Of a stretch of 64,000 nucleotides of DNA, positions 53,379 through 61,669 are shown one piece after another. A model generated the notes under the pieces. The model worked only from the letters and a program-made list of their open reading frames with translations. It was not told the origin of the DNA and made no database searches. This stretch comes from Pseudomonadota bacterium. Its GTDB lineage: Bacteria > Pseudomonadota > Gammaproteobacteria > Burkholderiales > Burkholderiaceae_B. The position numbers were made by a program, and so were the translations under genes. The stretch lies in contig JAFACG010000043.1 in the NCBI GenBank assembly GCA_023425645.1, positions 34,787 through 98,786 on the forward strand, written 5' to 3'. Numbering within the stretch: position 1 is the first letter of the stretch; each line of letters starts with the position of its first letter.

Positions 53379-54521
53379 TCAGAAGCGATGCGTCACGCCA
53401 ACCGTCACGACCGACGTCTTCAAATCGTTGTAGAAGCCCACATTGCGCGCATGGGAACCGATGGCGTACAGATTGGTGCGCTTGGACAGCTTGTGCAGGT
53501 AACCCAGGCTGAACACGTGCTGGCTCTTGTCATCGTCCGTGGCGCGCGGAACCGAGGTGGCATCAGCCATGGTCCAGGAAGCCAGCACCGAACCCGCCTT
53601 GCCGGCCGGCACAGTCGCACCCAAGGTGTAGGCATTGATCTTCAGCCCCTTGCGCAGGCCCGAGCCGAACTGCTCGATCTGCAGGGAATCACCGATGAAG
53701 CCGTCGCGGCTCTGGCCAAAGCCGGCATGCACCGTGGCAAGGCCGAAGTCGTAGCTGGCCGCGATGTTCCAGGCGCTGACATTGCCGCTCTCGCCCGCCA
53801 CCAGCACGCCGTTGCGCTCACGCGCATCGCCGTAGCGGGCCTGGTCGAAGGTGGCCACTGCCTTGAGCGGGCCCTGACCGTAGCGCAGCGCCACGCTGTA
53901 GGCCTTCACATTGGCTTCATCGCTATTGATGACGCCGGCGGACAGATCGCTGCGGCTCCATTTCTGGGCGCCGTTGGTGTTGAAAGAGTAACCCACGCCC
54001 AACTGGAAGCCGGAGACTTCAGGCGACTGATAAGCCACCATATTGTCATAGCGAACCGTATTGGCAGCCGCGAAGGCCGCACCCACGCCGTACTGGTAGC
54101 CATTGCCGCCGAAGGGGCTGGCCACCGGCGCAAAGTACTGGGAAGTCACCGTCACCTGGCGGCCAATGTCCACGCGCCCCCAGCTCTCGCCCTGCAGGCC
54201 CAGCGTGGCCTGGCGGCCGAACAGGCGGCCCTGGCGCTGCGTGCCCTGGCCCAGGTCAAAGCCGCTTTCCAGCAGGAAGTTGGCTTTCAGGCCGTTGCCC
54301 AGGTCTTCGCTGCCCATCAGGCCCCAGCGGTTGCCCAGCCAACCCTGGTCATACAGGCCGAAGCGGCTCTGTTTCTGTGCGCCTCCGGCCAGGTCGCTGC
54401 CCTTCCACTGCTCATAGCCCAGGCCTGTGTCCACGACGCCGTACAAGGTGACGGTGGATTGCGCATGGGCCGAAACGGCCAGCATCGGCATGGCCAGAGC
54501 GGCCAACATGATTTTTTTCAT
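53379..54521 (-). CDS. Gram-negative porin (Bordetella-type trimeric OmpC-like)
   Basis: A 380-residue outer-membrane porin. The signal peptide (residues 1-20, ending VSAHA) is followed by the mature start QSTVTLYGVVDTGLGYEQWK. The C-terminus VVTVGVTHRF ends in the Phe needed for barrel insertion. Typical 16-strand porin blocks include RFGLYDQGWLGNRWGLMGSE, DLGNGLKANFLLESGFDLGQ and LFGRQATLGLQGESWGRVDI. Start at ATG 54521, where the signal peptide begins. It lies between two identical tRNA-Asn genes and is transcribed against them. Confidence 0.95.
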   Translation of the reverse strand: MKKIMLAALAMPMLAVSAHAQSTVTLYGVVDTGLGYEQWKGSDLAGGAQKQSRFGLYDQGWLGNRWGLMGSEDLGNGLKANFLLESGFDLGQGTQRQGRLFGRQATLGLQGESWGRVDIGRQVTVTSQYFAPVASPFGGNGYQYGVGAAFAAANTVRYDNMVAYQSPEVSGFQLGVGYSFNTNGAQKWSRSDLSAGVINSDEANVKAYSVALRYGQGPLKAVATFDQARYGDARERNGVLVAGESGNVSAWNIAASYDFGLATVHAGFGQSRDGFIGDSLQIEQFGSGLRKGLKINAYTLGATVPAGKAGSVLASWTMADATSVPRATDDDKSQHVFSLGYLHKLSKRTNLYAIGSHARNVGFYNDLKTSVVTVGVTHRF

Positions 54522-55097
54522 ATCTCTGTTCTCTTGTTGAAATAATGTCGGCCTGGCATATCCCGCCGCGGCTTGCACCATCGGCGGGCCAGTCCCCTAT
54601 CGCCGCGGCGCTTCCCTGGACACCTCCCCAAATGCACGCGCGCGGTCGCAACTTGTCTTTTCGAAAAGCGCCGACCCCAAAAACCTCAACAACTGGTCTT
54701 TAAGCCTTTTGACCGAAAAAAAGCCGGCCCGCTCAGCGCACTACCACAAGAAAATTCAAGTTTTTATATTTGAGGTTTAAATTATATTCATGTCAATGAA
54801 CCTGGAGAGGCGTGTCGCTGCGCGGTTCTCAGCATTTTCCCTAGTCTGCAAGAACAGCCGGGCATCAGGCGGATCACCCTTTTTGGGTGTCAACTCAACG
54901 GCCATCAGGTTTGTAACTGTTTGTTGCCCAGGCAGCGATCCACCATAACTGACCGGCTGGTATTCTCTGGATGAACCGATCGGGATTTTTTCCTATTGCC
55001 AAGCACGCCCTTCATATGCAAGTGCACGAAAAGCTGGGTTTTAAAATTTTTCTTTACAAAACCAAAAAATTGCCTATATAATCATTTTCTTTGCTGG
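54522..55097. promoter_or_regulatory. Porin upstream region and tRNA promoter region
   Basis: 576 bases without a gene. The part next to the porin should hold its promoter and a leader of unknown length. The stretch 54750-54795 is strongly AT-rich and is the best candidate for the promoter core. The right end (55053-55082) is the promoter of the second tRNA-Asn. Nothing else is recognisable. Confidence 0.4.
55053..55082 (+). promoter_or_regulatory. Promoter of the second tRNA-Asn gene
   Basis: TTTACA (55053-55058), 18 bases, TATAAT (55077-55082), ending 15 bases before the tRNA. It differs in sequence from the promoter of copy 1. Confidence 0.6.
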
Positions 55098-55173
55098 TCC
55101 CCGATAGCTCAGTCGGTAGAGCGACGGACTGTTAATCCGCAGGTCACAGGTTCGAGCCCTGTTCGGGGAGCCA
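55098..55173 (+). tRNA. tRNA-Asn(GTT), copy 2
   Basis: A 76-base cloverleaf identical base for base to the copy at 53118-53193, CCA encoded, anticodon GTT. Confidence 0.97.
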
Positions 55174-55182
55174 CTTATACCG

Positions 55183-55220
55183 AAACGCCCGTTTGGCATG
55201 CACGCCAAACGGGCGTTTTT
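55183..55220 (+). terminator. Terminator after tRNA-Asn copy 2
   Basis: A 15-bp stem AAACGCCCGTTTGGC / GCCAAACGGGCGTTT with a 6-base loop, followed by T's. Confidence 0.92.
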
Positions 55221-55367
55221 CATTGTGCCGCGCAGCGCAGCTACGCCCAGAGCGGTGCAGTTCCGCTGCAGCTCCGGGTTTAAGGGTCTCAAACGGCTCT
55301 GGGGGGCCAGCCGGCTATCGGCGCCGGCCTTCGGGGAGCTGCTCCGCCCCCCCTTGCGCCAGCGCGG

Positions 55368-57440
55368 TCAGGCGCCCACGACGCCTCCGTCCGTGCGCCA
55401 GATCACCACGGTGGCCGGGCGCGGCCGGCTGGCCTTATCACCGTCCGGCCAGGTGGATACGGCGGTGGGCGTCTTCTGGGAAGGTTCCACGTCCATGCCC
55501 TCGCCGGGATGCTGGATATTGATGAACACATAGCGCTGGTCCGGCGTCCAGCTGATGCCGGTCACCTCGCAGCCCTTGGGTCCCACCAGGAACCGACGCA
55601 CCTGCTTGCTGGCCGGATCGGCGATCAGCATCTGGTTGTTGCCGTGCCCCTCGTACTTGCCCTTATTGGAATAATTGCCATCGGTCTGGATCCACAGGCG
55701 TCCCTGCGCATCAAAGGCCAGGCCATCCGGGCTGTTGAAAGCGTTGTCCTTGGTGACGTTGGCCGAGCCGCGCAAGGGGTCGCCCTCGGCGTGGATGTGC
55801 GGATTGCCTGCCAGCAGGAAGATGTCCCACTCGAAGGTGTCCTGTCCGGGGTCGCCGTTCTTCTCCCGCCAGCGCACGATCTGCCCGTAGGGGTTTTCCG
55901 CGCGCGGGTTGGCGGCATCCACCCCGGGGTGCTTGGGGCCGCCCGGCCAGCGCGCCTTGTCCTTGCCGCGGTCGCTGTTGTTGGTCAGGGTGACGTAGGC
56001 CTCGCGCGTCACCGGATGCACGGCCACCCACTCCGGGCGGTCCATGGACGTAGCGCCCACCGCGTCGGCCGCCTGGCGGGTCTTGATCAGCAGCTCGCCC
56101 ATGTCGGCGAACAGGTCGCCCAGCTTGCGGCCGTCCGTGGTGGGCGTATCCAGCACCAGCGGAATCCAGCGCCCCGACCCGGCACCGTCCTTCGCGCCGC
56201 CTTCGGAACTGAACTGCGCCACATACAGCACGCCGCTGTCCAGCAGCAAGCGGTTCCGGGCCGGCTGGGCAGGATCGAAACGGCCTTCGGACACGAACTT
56301 GTAGATGTATTCGCTGCGCTGGTCGTCACCCATGTAGACCACGACGCGTTTGTCGTCGGCCAGCGTCAGGGCGGCGTTCTCGTGCTTGAAGCGGCCCAGC
56401 GCGGTCAGCTTCTTGGGCGTAGAATGCGGATCGAAAGGGTCGATTTCCACGATCCAGCCGAAACGGTTGCTTTCATTGGGCTCGCGAGTCCAGTCAAAAC
56501 GGGCGTCGTGCGTATCCCAGCGATAGTCGGCATCCGCTGCCCTGCTGCCGCCCTTGTAGCGTTGCAGGTGCGCCTGCTGGGCGGCGTCATGGTAGTTCAC
56601 CGCCTTCTCGTCCTGCCCGCCGACCCCGAAGTAGTCCGTGAAATTCTCCTCACAGGTCAGGTACGTGTTCCAGAGGGTGTAGCCATTGCCGCAGTTGCCG
56701 AAGGTTCCCAGCACCTGACGGCCCGAGGCGTCCACGCCGGTCTTGAGCAAGGCATGGCCGGCCGCCGGCCCGACCATGACCATGGGCGTGTTGCCGTTGA
56801 TGCTGCGATTGAAGGGCGAATCCAGCACCGGCTCCCAACCTTTGTCGCCATTGAGGCGGATGTGCACGACCGAGGCGCCCTGCGCATGCTGGGACTTGCG
56901 CACCCAATCGGCGTTCCACTTCTCGTTGGCCGGCACCACGCCTTCCGGAAAAAAGAAATGCGGGGTGATGTATTCATGATTGGTCACCAGCAGGCCTTCG
57001 CGGCTGTTGCTGCCCGGCTGGCCGCCGCTGGCGTCGATGGGAAAGAAATGCATGCCGTCGTGGTTATAGCCCACTTGCTGGGCCTGGGCCTCGCCGCCAT
57101 CCGAAGCGTCGCCCTTGAAAGGAGCGGAATGCGTGAACAGGGGATCGCCCCAGCGATTGATCACCTGGTGCGCATAGCCTGGCGGCAGGACCACCGCATC
57201 ATCCGTGCCCGCCGGCACCGCCGCAAAACCGATGGAAGGCGCACCCTGCGGGGCGCCGGCCGGCGTGGCGGCCTGCGCGGACTGGGTCAGCCCGGCGCCC
57301 AGCCCCAAGAAGCCCAGCGCGCCCGCGCCCAGGCCGCTCTTGAGGAAACGGCGGCGCGAAGCCACGCGCGCCACCACGTCTTCGAAGGTTCCCGCCGCGC
57401 CCGGGTTGGCGGCAATATCGTCCAGGTCCAGTTCTTTCAT
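55368..57440 (-). CDS. PhoX-family alkaline phosphatase, Tat-exported
   Basis: A 690-residue secreted protein. An N-terminal extension of about 27 residues leads into a twin-arginine signal SRRRFLKSGLGAGALGFLGL (about 28-47) and an AQAA cleavage region. The body matches PhoX/DUF839: NHEYITPHFFFPEG, NGYTLWNTYLTCEENFTDYF, GWIVEIDPFDPHSTPKKLTA and NSPDGLAFDAQGRLWIQTDG. These are calcium/iron-dependent periplasmic phosphomonoesterases induced by phosphate shortage. No Pho box was recognised upstream. It stands alone, divergent from the AI-2E family gene. Confidence 0.93.
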   Translation of the reverse strand: MKELDLDDIAANPGAAGTFEDVVARVASRRRFLKSGLGAGALGFLGLGAGLTQSAQAATPAGAPQGAPSIGFAAVPAGTDDAVVLPPGYAHQVINRWGDPLFTHSAPFKGDASDGGEAQAQQVGYNHDGMHFFPIDASGGQPGSNSREGLLVTNHEYITPHFFFPEGVVPANEKWNADWVRKSQHAQGASVVHIRLNGDKGWEPVLDSPFNRSINGNTPMVMVGPAAGHALLKTGVDASGRQVLGTFGNCGNGYTLWNTYLTCEENFTDYFGVGGQDEKAVNYHDAAQQAHLQRYKGGSRAADADYRWDTHDARFDWTREPNESNRFGWIVEIDPFDPHSTPKKLTALGRFKHENAALTLADDKRVVVYMGDDQRSEYIYKFVSEGRFDPAQPARNRLLLDSGVLYVAQFSSEGGAKDGAGSGRWIPLVLDTPTTDGRKLGDLFADMGELLIKTRQAADAVGATSMDRPEWVAVHPVTREAYVTLTNNSDRGKDKARWPGGPKHPGVDAANPRAENPYGQIVRWREKNGDPGQDTFEWDIFLLAGNPHIHAEGDPLRGSANVTKDNAFNSPDGLAFDAQGRLWIQTDGNYSNKGKYEGHGNNQMLIADPASKQVRRFLVGPKGCEVTGISWTPDQRYVFINIQHPGEGMDVEPSQKTPTAVSTWPDGDKASRPRPATVVIWRTDGGVVGA

Positions 57441-57648
57441 GATGCAGTCCTTTGCATTGGGTTTATCGAGGTTGCCTTGTCCCAGGCTTACCCGCCACGC
57501 TCAAGGATGCGAAACCTATATGACATGCATGTGAAAGCCCTCCGGCCGCCCCGGCCTTGCGGACCGGCGCGCCCGATACCGACAATCACGCCGGCCGGCC
57601 CGATTCCCCCGTACAATCGGCACAGTCCAAGCTTCTGGAAAATGTCCT

Positions 57649-58737
57649 ATGTCCATACGGCCCATTCTGCAGTTCCGCACGTTCCTGCTTCTTCTGACCG
57701 CAGTGTCCGCCGCCTTCCTCTGGATCCTGCTGCCTTTCTACGGCGCCGTCTTCTGGAGCGCCGTCCTGGCCATCCTGTTCGCGCCCGTGCAGCGCAAGCT
57801 GCTGGCCAAGACCCGGGGCCGGCGCTCCCTGTCTGCGCTGATCAGCCTGCTCATCATCGTGCTGATCGTCATCATCCCGGTCATACTGATCTCCATCTCC
57901 CTGGTGCAGCAGATCGCCACTCTGTACGACCTGATGAACAGCGGCCAGCTCAACCCCGGCGCCTACCTGCAGAAGATCCTGAACGCCCTGCCCCCCAGCG
58001 CGCACGAGCTGGCGGCCCGCTTCGGCCTGGACAACTTCGCCTCCCTGCAGGAAAGATTCTCCCAGTTCGCCGTCCAGGGCGGACAATTCCTGACCAAGCA
58101 GGCGGTCAACGTCGGCCAGAACACCTTCCAGTTCCTGGTCAGCATGGGCATCATGCTGTACATGCTGTTCTTCCTGCTGCGCGACGGCGTGGAGCTGGGC
58201 CGGCACTGCCGCCAGCTGATCCCGCTCAGCGAAGACCAGAAGACCCACCTGTTCCGCAAGTTCACCACCGTGGTGCGCGCCACCGTCAAGGGCAATATCG
58301 CCGTGGCCGCCACCCAGGGCGCGCTGGGCGGAGTCATCTTCTGGTTCCTGGACATCCAGGGCGCCCTGTTCTGGGGCGTGCTCATGGCGCTGCTGTCGCT
58401 GCTGCCCGCCGTGGGCGCCTCGCTGATCTGGGCTCCGGTCGCCGTCTACTTCTTCGTTTCCGGCAATTACTTCGAAGGCATCGTGCTGACCGCCTTCGGC
58501 ATCTTCGTCATCGGCCTGGTGGACAATCTGCTGCGCCCCCTGCTGGTGGGCAAGGACACCAAGATCCCGGACTACATCATCCTGATCTCCACCCTGGGCG
58601 GCCTGTCCATCTTCGGCCTGAACGGCTTTGTGATCGGCCCGCTGATCGCCGCCATGTTCATCGCCTGCTGGGACCTGTTCCCTTCCGCCATCCGCGCTCG
58701 CGAGGAGGCGGACGAACCGCCGGCGAACCAGCCATGA
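57649..58737 (+). CDS. AI-2E/PerM-family transporter
   Basis: A 362-residue protein with about eight membrane helices: three near the N-terminus and the rest after residue 160, separated by an extracytoplasmic loop of about 80 residues. RATVKGNIAVAATQGALGGV, WGVLMALLSLLPAVGASLIW and GLVDNLLRPLLVGKDTKIPD are family hallmarks. Roles range from autoinducer or small-molecule export to ion antiport; the substrate is unknown. Divergent from phoX across 208 bases. Confidence 0.93.
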   Translation: MSIRPILQFRTFLLLLTAVSAAFLWILLPFYGAVFWSAVLAILFAPVQRKLLAKTRGRRSLSALISLLIIVLIVIIPVILISISLVQQIATLYDLMNSGQLNPGAYLQKILNALPPSAHELAARFGLDNFASLQERFSQFAVQGGQFLTKQAVNVGQNTFQFLVSMGIMLYMLFFLLRDGVELGRHCRQLIPLSEDQKTHLFRKFTTVVRATVKGNIAVAATQGALGGVIFWFLDIQGALFWGVLMALLSLLPAVGASLIWAPVAVYFFVSGNYFEGIVLTAFGIFVIGLVDNLLRPLLVGKDTKIPDYIILISTLGGLSIFGLNGFVIGPLIAAMFIACWDLFPSAIRAREEADEPPANQP

Positions 58738-58765
58738 GCCCCGGTTGGTGACTGGAATGATGGAT

Positions 58766-58800
58766 ATTCATCAAGCCCTGCACTCTCGGGCTTGGTGAAT
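58766..58800. terminator. Hairpin between convergent AI-2E and MFS genes
   Basis: ATTCATCAAGCCC pairs with GGGCTTGGTGAAT (13 bp with one G.T wobble) around a 9-base loop, 28 bases after the AI-2E stop. There is no T run. Confidence 0.6.
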
Positions 58801-58859
58801 CCCTATGGACACCAGCAAGGCGAGCGCAGCAAAACCGCCCGCCAGCCACAGATTCGCCG

Positions 58860-60110
58860 TCAGGCCGAATCCAAGGCGGCAGCAAGTCCGGATGAGCCGA
58901 GCGCACGCAGGCGCTGATGCGCCCAGAGTGCCGTCAGCAGAACCAAGGCGCCGGCGCACACTGCGACAATGAACCCGGCCCGCGCGCCCTCTTCATCCAC
59001 TGCATGGCCGGACGCCGCCGCGCCCAAGGCCACGCCAATGTTCAGCCCGGCCAGCAGCCAGGTCATGCCTTCGGTCAGGCGGCGCTCGGGCACCAGGCGC
59101 TCAACCAGCAACATGGCCACGATCATGGTGGGCGCGAAGGACAGCCCTGCCAGCAGCACAGCGGCGGCCAATGCAGGGATGCTGCCGACCAGCAGCAGGG
59201 GCAGCGCGGCCGCGGCCGTTGCCAAGCCGCCCAGCAACAACAGGCGATGCAAGGGAGTCTGCAGCTTGAGCGCGCCGAACAGCAGACCGCTCAAACAGGA
59301 GCCCAGGGCATAAGCCGACAAGACCAGGCTCGCGGCGGCCGGCCGGCCCAGTTGTTCAGCGAAAGCCACGCTGACGATATCCACAGTGCCGACGATGACG
59401 CCCATCGCCACCATCAGCAGTGTCAGCAAGCGCATGCCTGCCACGCGGATCACCGACCCCGAACGGCCTGCCGCCGCCTCTTGCGCCTGGACGGGCGGCT
59501 CCGTGCCGGGTTGTACGACCAGGGCAAATACGCCAAGCATCAGCAACAAAGCCGCCGCCAGCAGACCGGCCTGGGGAACCACCGCCACGGACAGTCCCAC
59601 CGACAGCGGCGGCCCGGCGATGAAGGTGACTTCATCGAGTACCGTTTCCAGCGAATAGGCGGTCTGCAGGCGTGGCTGGCCTCGATAGATCGCCGTCCAG
59701 CGCGCCCGCACCATCGCCGACATGCTGGGCATGGCACCGGCCAGCAGCGCGCCGAGGAACAAGGTCCAGTCAGGCGCTGGCAAATAGGCGCCGGCGATCA
59801 GGAGCAGCATGCCGATGACGCTGACGCCCACGGCTGCGGGCAGCACGCGGCCTTGCCCGTGGCCATCCACCAGGCGGGATGTCTGTGGCGACAGCAGCGC
59901 GTAGGTCAGCACGAAAGTGGCGGGCACGGCTCCCGCCAGCGCATAGCTGCCGCGCAGTTGCGACAACATGGTGATGATGCCGATGCCCGTCATCGGCAGT
60001 GGAATCCGCGCCAGCAGGCCCGCCAGGACAAAACCCTTGGCGCCGGGTGCGGCGAAAAGTTCTCGATAAGGACTGGCCGATTTGCTCTCCAGGGTGCATC
60101 CGCTTGTCAT
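58860..60110 (-). CDS. Major facilitator superfamily exporter
   Basis: A 416-residue MFS protein with 12 predicted helices split by a central loop (about 200-222; PGTEPPVQAQEAAAGRSG). The N-terminal half has ITMLSQLRGSYALAGAVPAT, TSRLVDGHGQGRVLPAAVGV (motif A-like) and IYRGQPRLQTAYSLETVLDE. It is probably a drug or metabolite exporter. It is divergent from a TetR repressor, and the 106 bases between them carry three repeated palindromes, so regulation by that repressor is likely. Confidence 0.9.
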   Translation of the reverse strand: MTSGCTLESKSASPYRELFAAPGAKGFVLAGLLARIPLPMTGIGIITMLSQLRGSYALAGAVPATFVLTYALLSPQTSRLVDGHGQGRVLPAAVGVSVIGMLLLIAGAYLPAPDWTLFLGALLAGAMPSMSAMVRARWTAIYRGQPRLQTAYSLETVLDEVTFIAGPPLSVGLSVAVVPQAGLLAAALLLMLGVFALVVQPGTEPPVQAQEAAAGRSGSVIRVAGMRLLTLLMVAMGVIVGTVDIVSVAFAEQLGRPAAASLVLSAYALGSCLSGLLFGALKLQTPLHRLLLLGGLATAAAALPLLLVGSIPALAAAVLLAGLSFAPTMIVAMLLVERLVPERRLTEGMTWLLAGLNIGVALGAAASGHAVDEEGARAGFIVAVCAGALVLLTALWAHQRLRALGSSGLAAALDSA

Positions 60111-60132
60111 GCCATGACGCTGTGACGATAAT

Positions 60133-60202
60133 ACATACAGTGCGTATGAATAAGATCATATATTCATACGCAACGTATGTAAATAAACATGCAGACCGTA
60201 TG
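60133..60202. promoter_or_regulatory. Triple TetR-type operator between MFS and tetR genes
   Basis: Three copies of the 15-base pattern CATAC-N5-GTATG: 60134-60148 (spacer AGTGC), 60165-60179 (spacer GCAAC) and 60188-60202 (first arm CATGC, spacer AGACC). The first two are mirror images of each other: the arms GCGTATGAATA (60142-60152) and TATTCATACGC (60161-60171) make a perfect 11-bp inverted repeat around 8 bases, and the outer ACATAC/GTATGT extend the symmetry to 48 bases. The third copy abuts the tetR ribosome binding site (AAGGAGA, 60204-60210). Confidence 0.85.
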
Positions 60203-60216
60203 TAAGGAGAAAGTGA

Positions 60217-60804
60217 ATGGCCCGTCGCACCCGCGCCGAAATGGAAGCAACCCGCGCCATACTGCTGGCAACGGCCCGCAAGGTGTTCTGCGAACGCGGC
60301 TACGCCGACGCCTCCATGGATGATCTCACCGCGCAGGCGGGCTTGACCCGCGGTGCGCTCTATCACCACTTCGGCGATAAGAAGGGTTTGCTGGCTGCGG
60401 TGGTGGAGCAGATCGATGCCGAGGTGGATGAACGCCTGCAGGACATCTCCGCCACGGCTGAGGATGGCTGGGAAGGTTTCCGCAAGCGCTGCCACGCCTA
60501 TCTTGAAATGGCGTTGGAGCCCGAAATCCAGCGCATCGTGCTGCGCGATGCCAGGGCGGTGCTGGGCGGCGCTTCGCCGCAGTCCCAGCGCCATTGTGTC
60601 GAGTCGATGCGGCGATTGATCGACAATCTGATTCAGCGGGGCGTAATGGCCGAGGCCGACCCCCAAGCGTTGGCATCGCTGATCTACGGCAGCCTGGCGG
60701 AGGCGGCTTTCTGGATCGCCGATGGCGAAGATGGCAATTCACGATTGAAGCGAGGCGCGACCGCGCTGGAACTGCTGCTGCAGGGCTTGTTGGCCAAGCC
60801 ATGA
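60217..60804 (+). CDS. TetR-family repressor
   Basis: A 195-residue repressor. The N-terminal helix-turn-helix is complete (TRAILLATARKVFCERGYAD, then ASMDDLTAQAGLTRGALYHH, FGDKKGLLAAVVEQ). The C-terminal ligand domain (about 60-190) contains LRDARAVLGGASPQSQRHCV and resembles TetR_C regulators of MFS pumps. AAGGAGA lies 6 bases upstream of the ATG. It is divergent from the MFS exporter and very probably represses both genes from the CATAC-N5-GTATG sites. Confidence 0.94.
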   Translation: MARRTRAEMEATRAILLATARKVFCERGYADASMDDLTAQAGLTRGALYHHFGDKKGLLAAVVEQIDAEVDERLQDISATAEDGWEGFRKRCHAYLEMALEPEIQRIVLRDARAVLGGASPQSQRHCVESMRRLIDNLIQRGVMAEADPQALASLIYGSLAEAAFWIADGEDGNSRLKRGATALELLLQGLLAKP

Positions 60805-60945
60805 ACTCGGGAGGCGAATGGGCTGTACCCTTCCCTCCCGTTCAATCGGAAAATCGACGCGCCTTGCTGCGCCTTGCTTCAATGGCGCAACAAGGCACGG
60901 CCCCCATCCTGTGATGCCGCCGGTCCATCACCTGCAGGCGTCGCG

Positions 60946-61329
60946 TCAAGTGATCAGCACCGGCAGAAACAAGATCCAGATGTTGACCGCCAGCGCCAGG
61001 AACCACACCAGAGAGCGCAATGCCCCCTTGCCCGACAGGTACATCAGCAGATACACCACGCGCAGCACCAGCCAGGCGATCATCAAGCTTTCCACACGCT
61101 GGGCGTCCGCCCCCGACCACAGGGAGATCAGCACCGCGGCGTAGAAAAAGGGCAAGGCCTCGAAGGCGTTCGCCTGGGCCGCATTGGCGCGCGCCCGCCA
61201 GCCCGTCAGGCCGGCCAGCCAGGGCCGGGGGTTGTTGTTGTCAAAACCCTTGCCGCCGGCCTTGGCGCAGATCGCCGCCACCCACGGCAGGAAAGCCGCC
61301 ACCAGAAAACCGATCTTGATTCCGAGCAT
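60946..61329 (-). CDS. MAPEG-family membrane protein
   Basis: A 127-residue protein with four membrane helices. The loop after helix 1 has NNNPRPWLAGLTGWRARANA, and AANAFEALPFFYAAV-like sequence follows (the read is AQANAFEALPFFYAAVLIS), the MAPEG signature. Eukaryotic members are glutathione transferases or eicosanoid enzymes; bacterial ones are poorly known. Start at ATG 61329, with a GGAAGGGG box about 8 bases upstream. Confidence 0.88.
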   Translation of the reverse strand: MLGIKIGFLVAAFLPWVAAICAKAGGKGFDNNNPRPWLAGLTGWRARANAAQANAFEALPFFYAAVLISLWSGADAQRVESLMIAWLVLRVVYLLMYLSGKGALRSLVWFLALAVNIWILFLPVLIT

Positions 61330-61396
61330 CGCCGCCCCCTTCCCAAGTCCTGAAAACGCCAACATAGCACGCGCCGCTTGAAAACGCCGAGCGGGA

Positions 61397-61426
61397 TTTA
61401 CAAAAACAAAAAAATCAGGCTATACT
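61397..61426 (+). promoter_or_regulatory. Promoter of tRNA-Thr
   Basis: TTTACA (61397-61402), 18 bases, TATACT (61421-61426), ending 15 bases before the tRNA. Confidence 0.6.
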
Positions 61427-61441
61427 TCATATCTTCGGTTA

Positions 61442-61517
61442 GCCGGTGTAGCTCAGTCGGTAGAGCAGCTCATTCGTAATGAGAAGGTCGAGGGTTCGAT
61501 TCCTTTCACCGGCACCA
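61442..61517 (+). tRNA. tRNA-Thr(CGT)
   Basis: A 76-base cloverleaf. Acceptor GCCGGTG pairs with CACCGGC, the anticodon CGT sits in CATTCGTAATG, the T arm has GGTTCGATTCC, and CCA is encoded. It matches enteric tRNA-Thr(CGU) in layout. A tyrosine integrase begins 152 bases downstream, so its 3' end is the likely attachment site of the element to the right. Confidence 0.96.
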
Positions 61518-61526
61518 ACCAATTTA

Positions 61527-61571
61527 AAACCATTGATTCAATACAATCAATATTAAGCAAATCAATGGTTT
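61527..61571. repeat. Long inverted repeat between tRNA-Thr and the integrase
   Basis: AAACCATTGATT / AATCAATGGTTT, 12-bp perfect arms around 21 AT-rich bases containing a further AATCAAT. It may end the tRNA transcript, or form integrase arm-binding sites next to the attachment site. Confidence 0.6.
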
Positions 61572-61669
61572 AGCTTCCTCACCCTGGAAGCATTTGATAG
61601 CCTATTTTCAATTTCTCAACATAGTCGGCCCCAAGAAAGCCCCACGGTTGGCCCCACGAAAATAGGCAT

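Noticed and set aside
55509..58751. Open frame of about 1080 codons on the plus strand across phoX and the AI-2E gene
   Set aside because: It is antisense to phoX and out of frame with the AI-2E gene, both of which are well supported.
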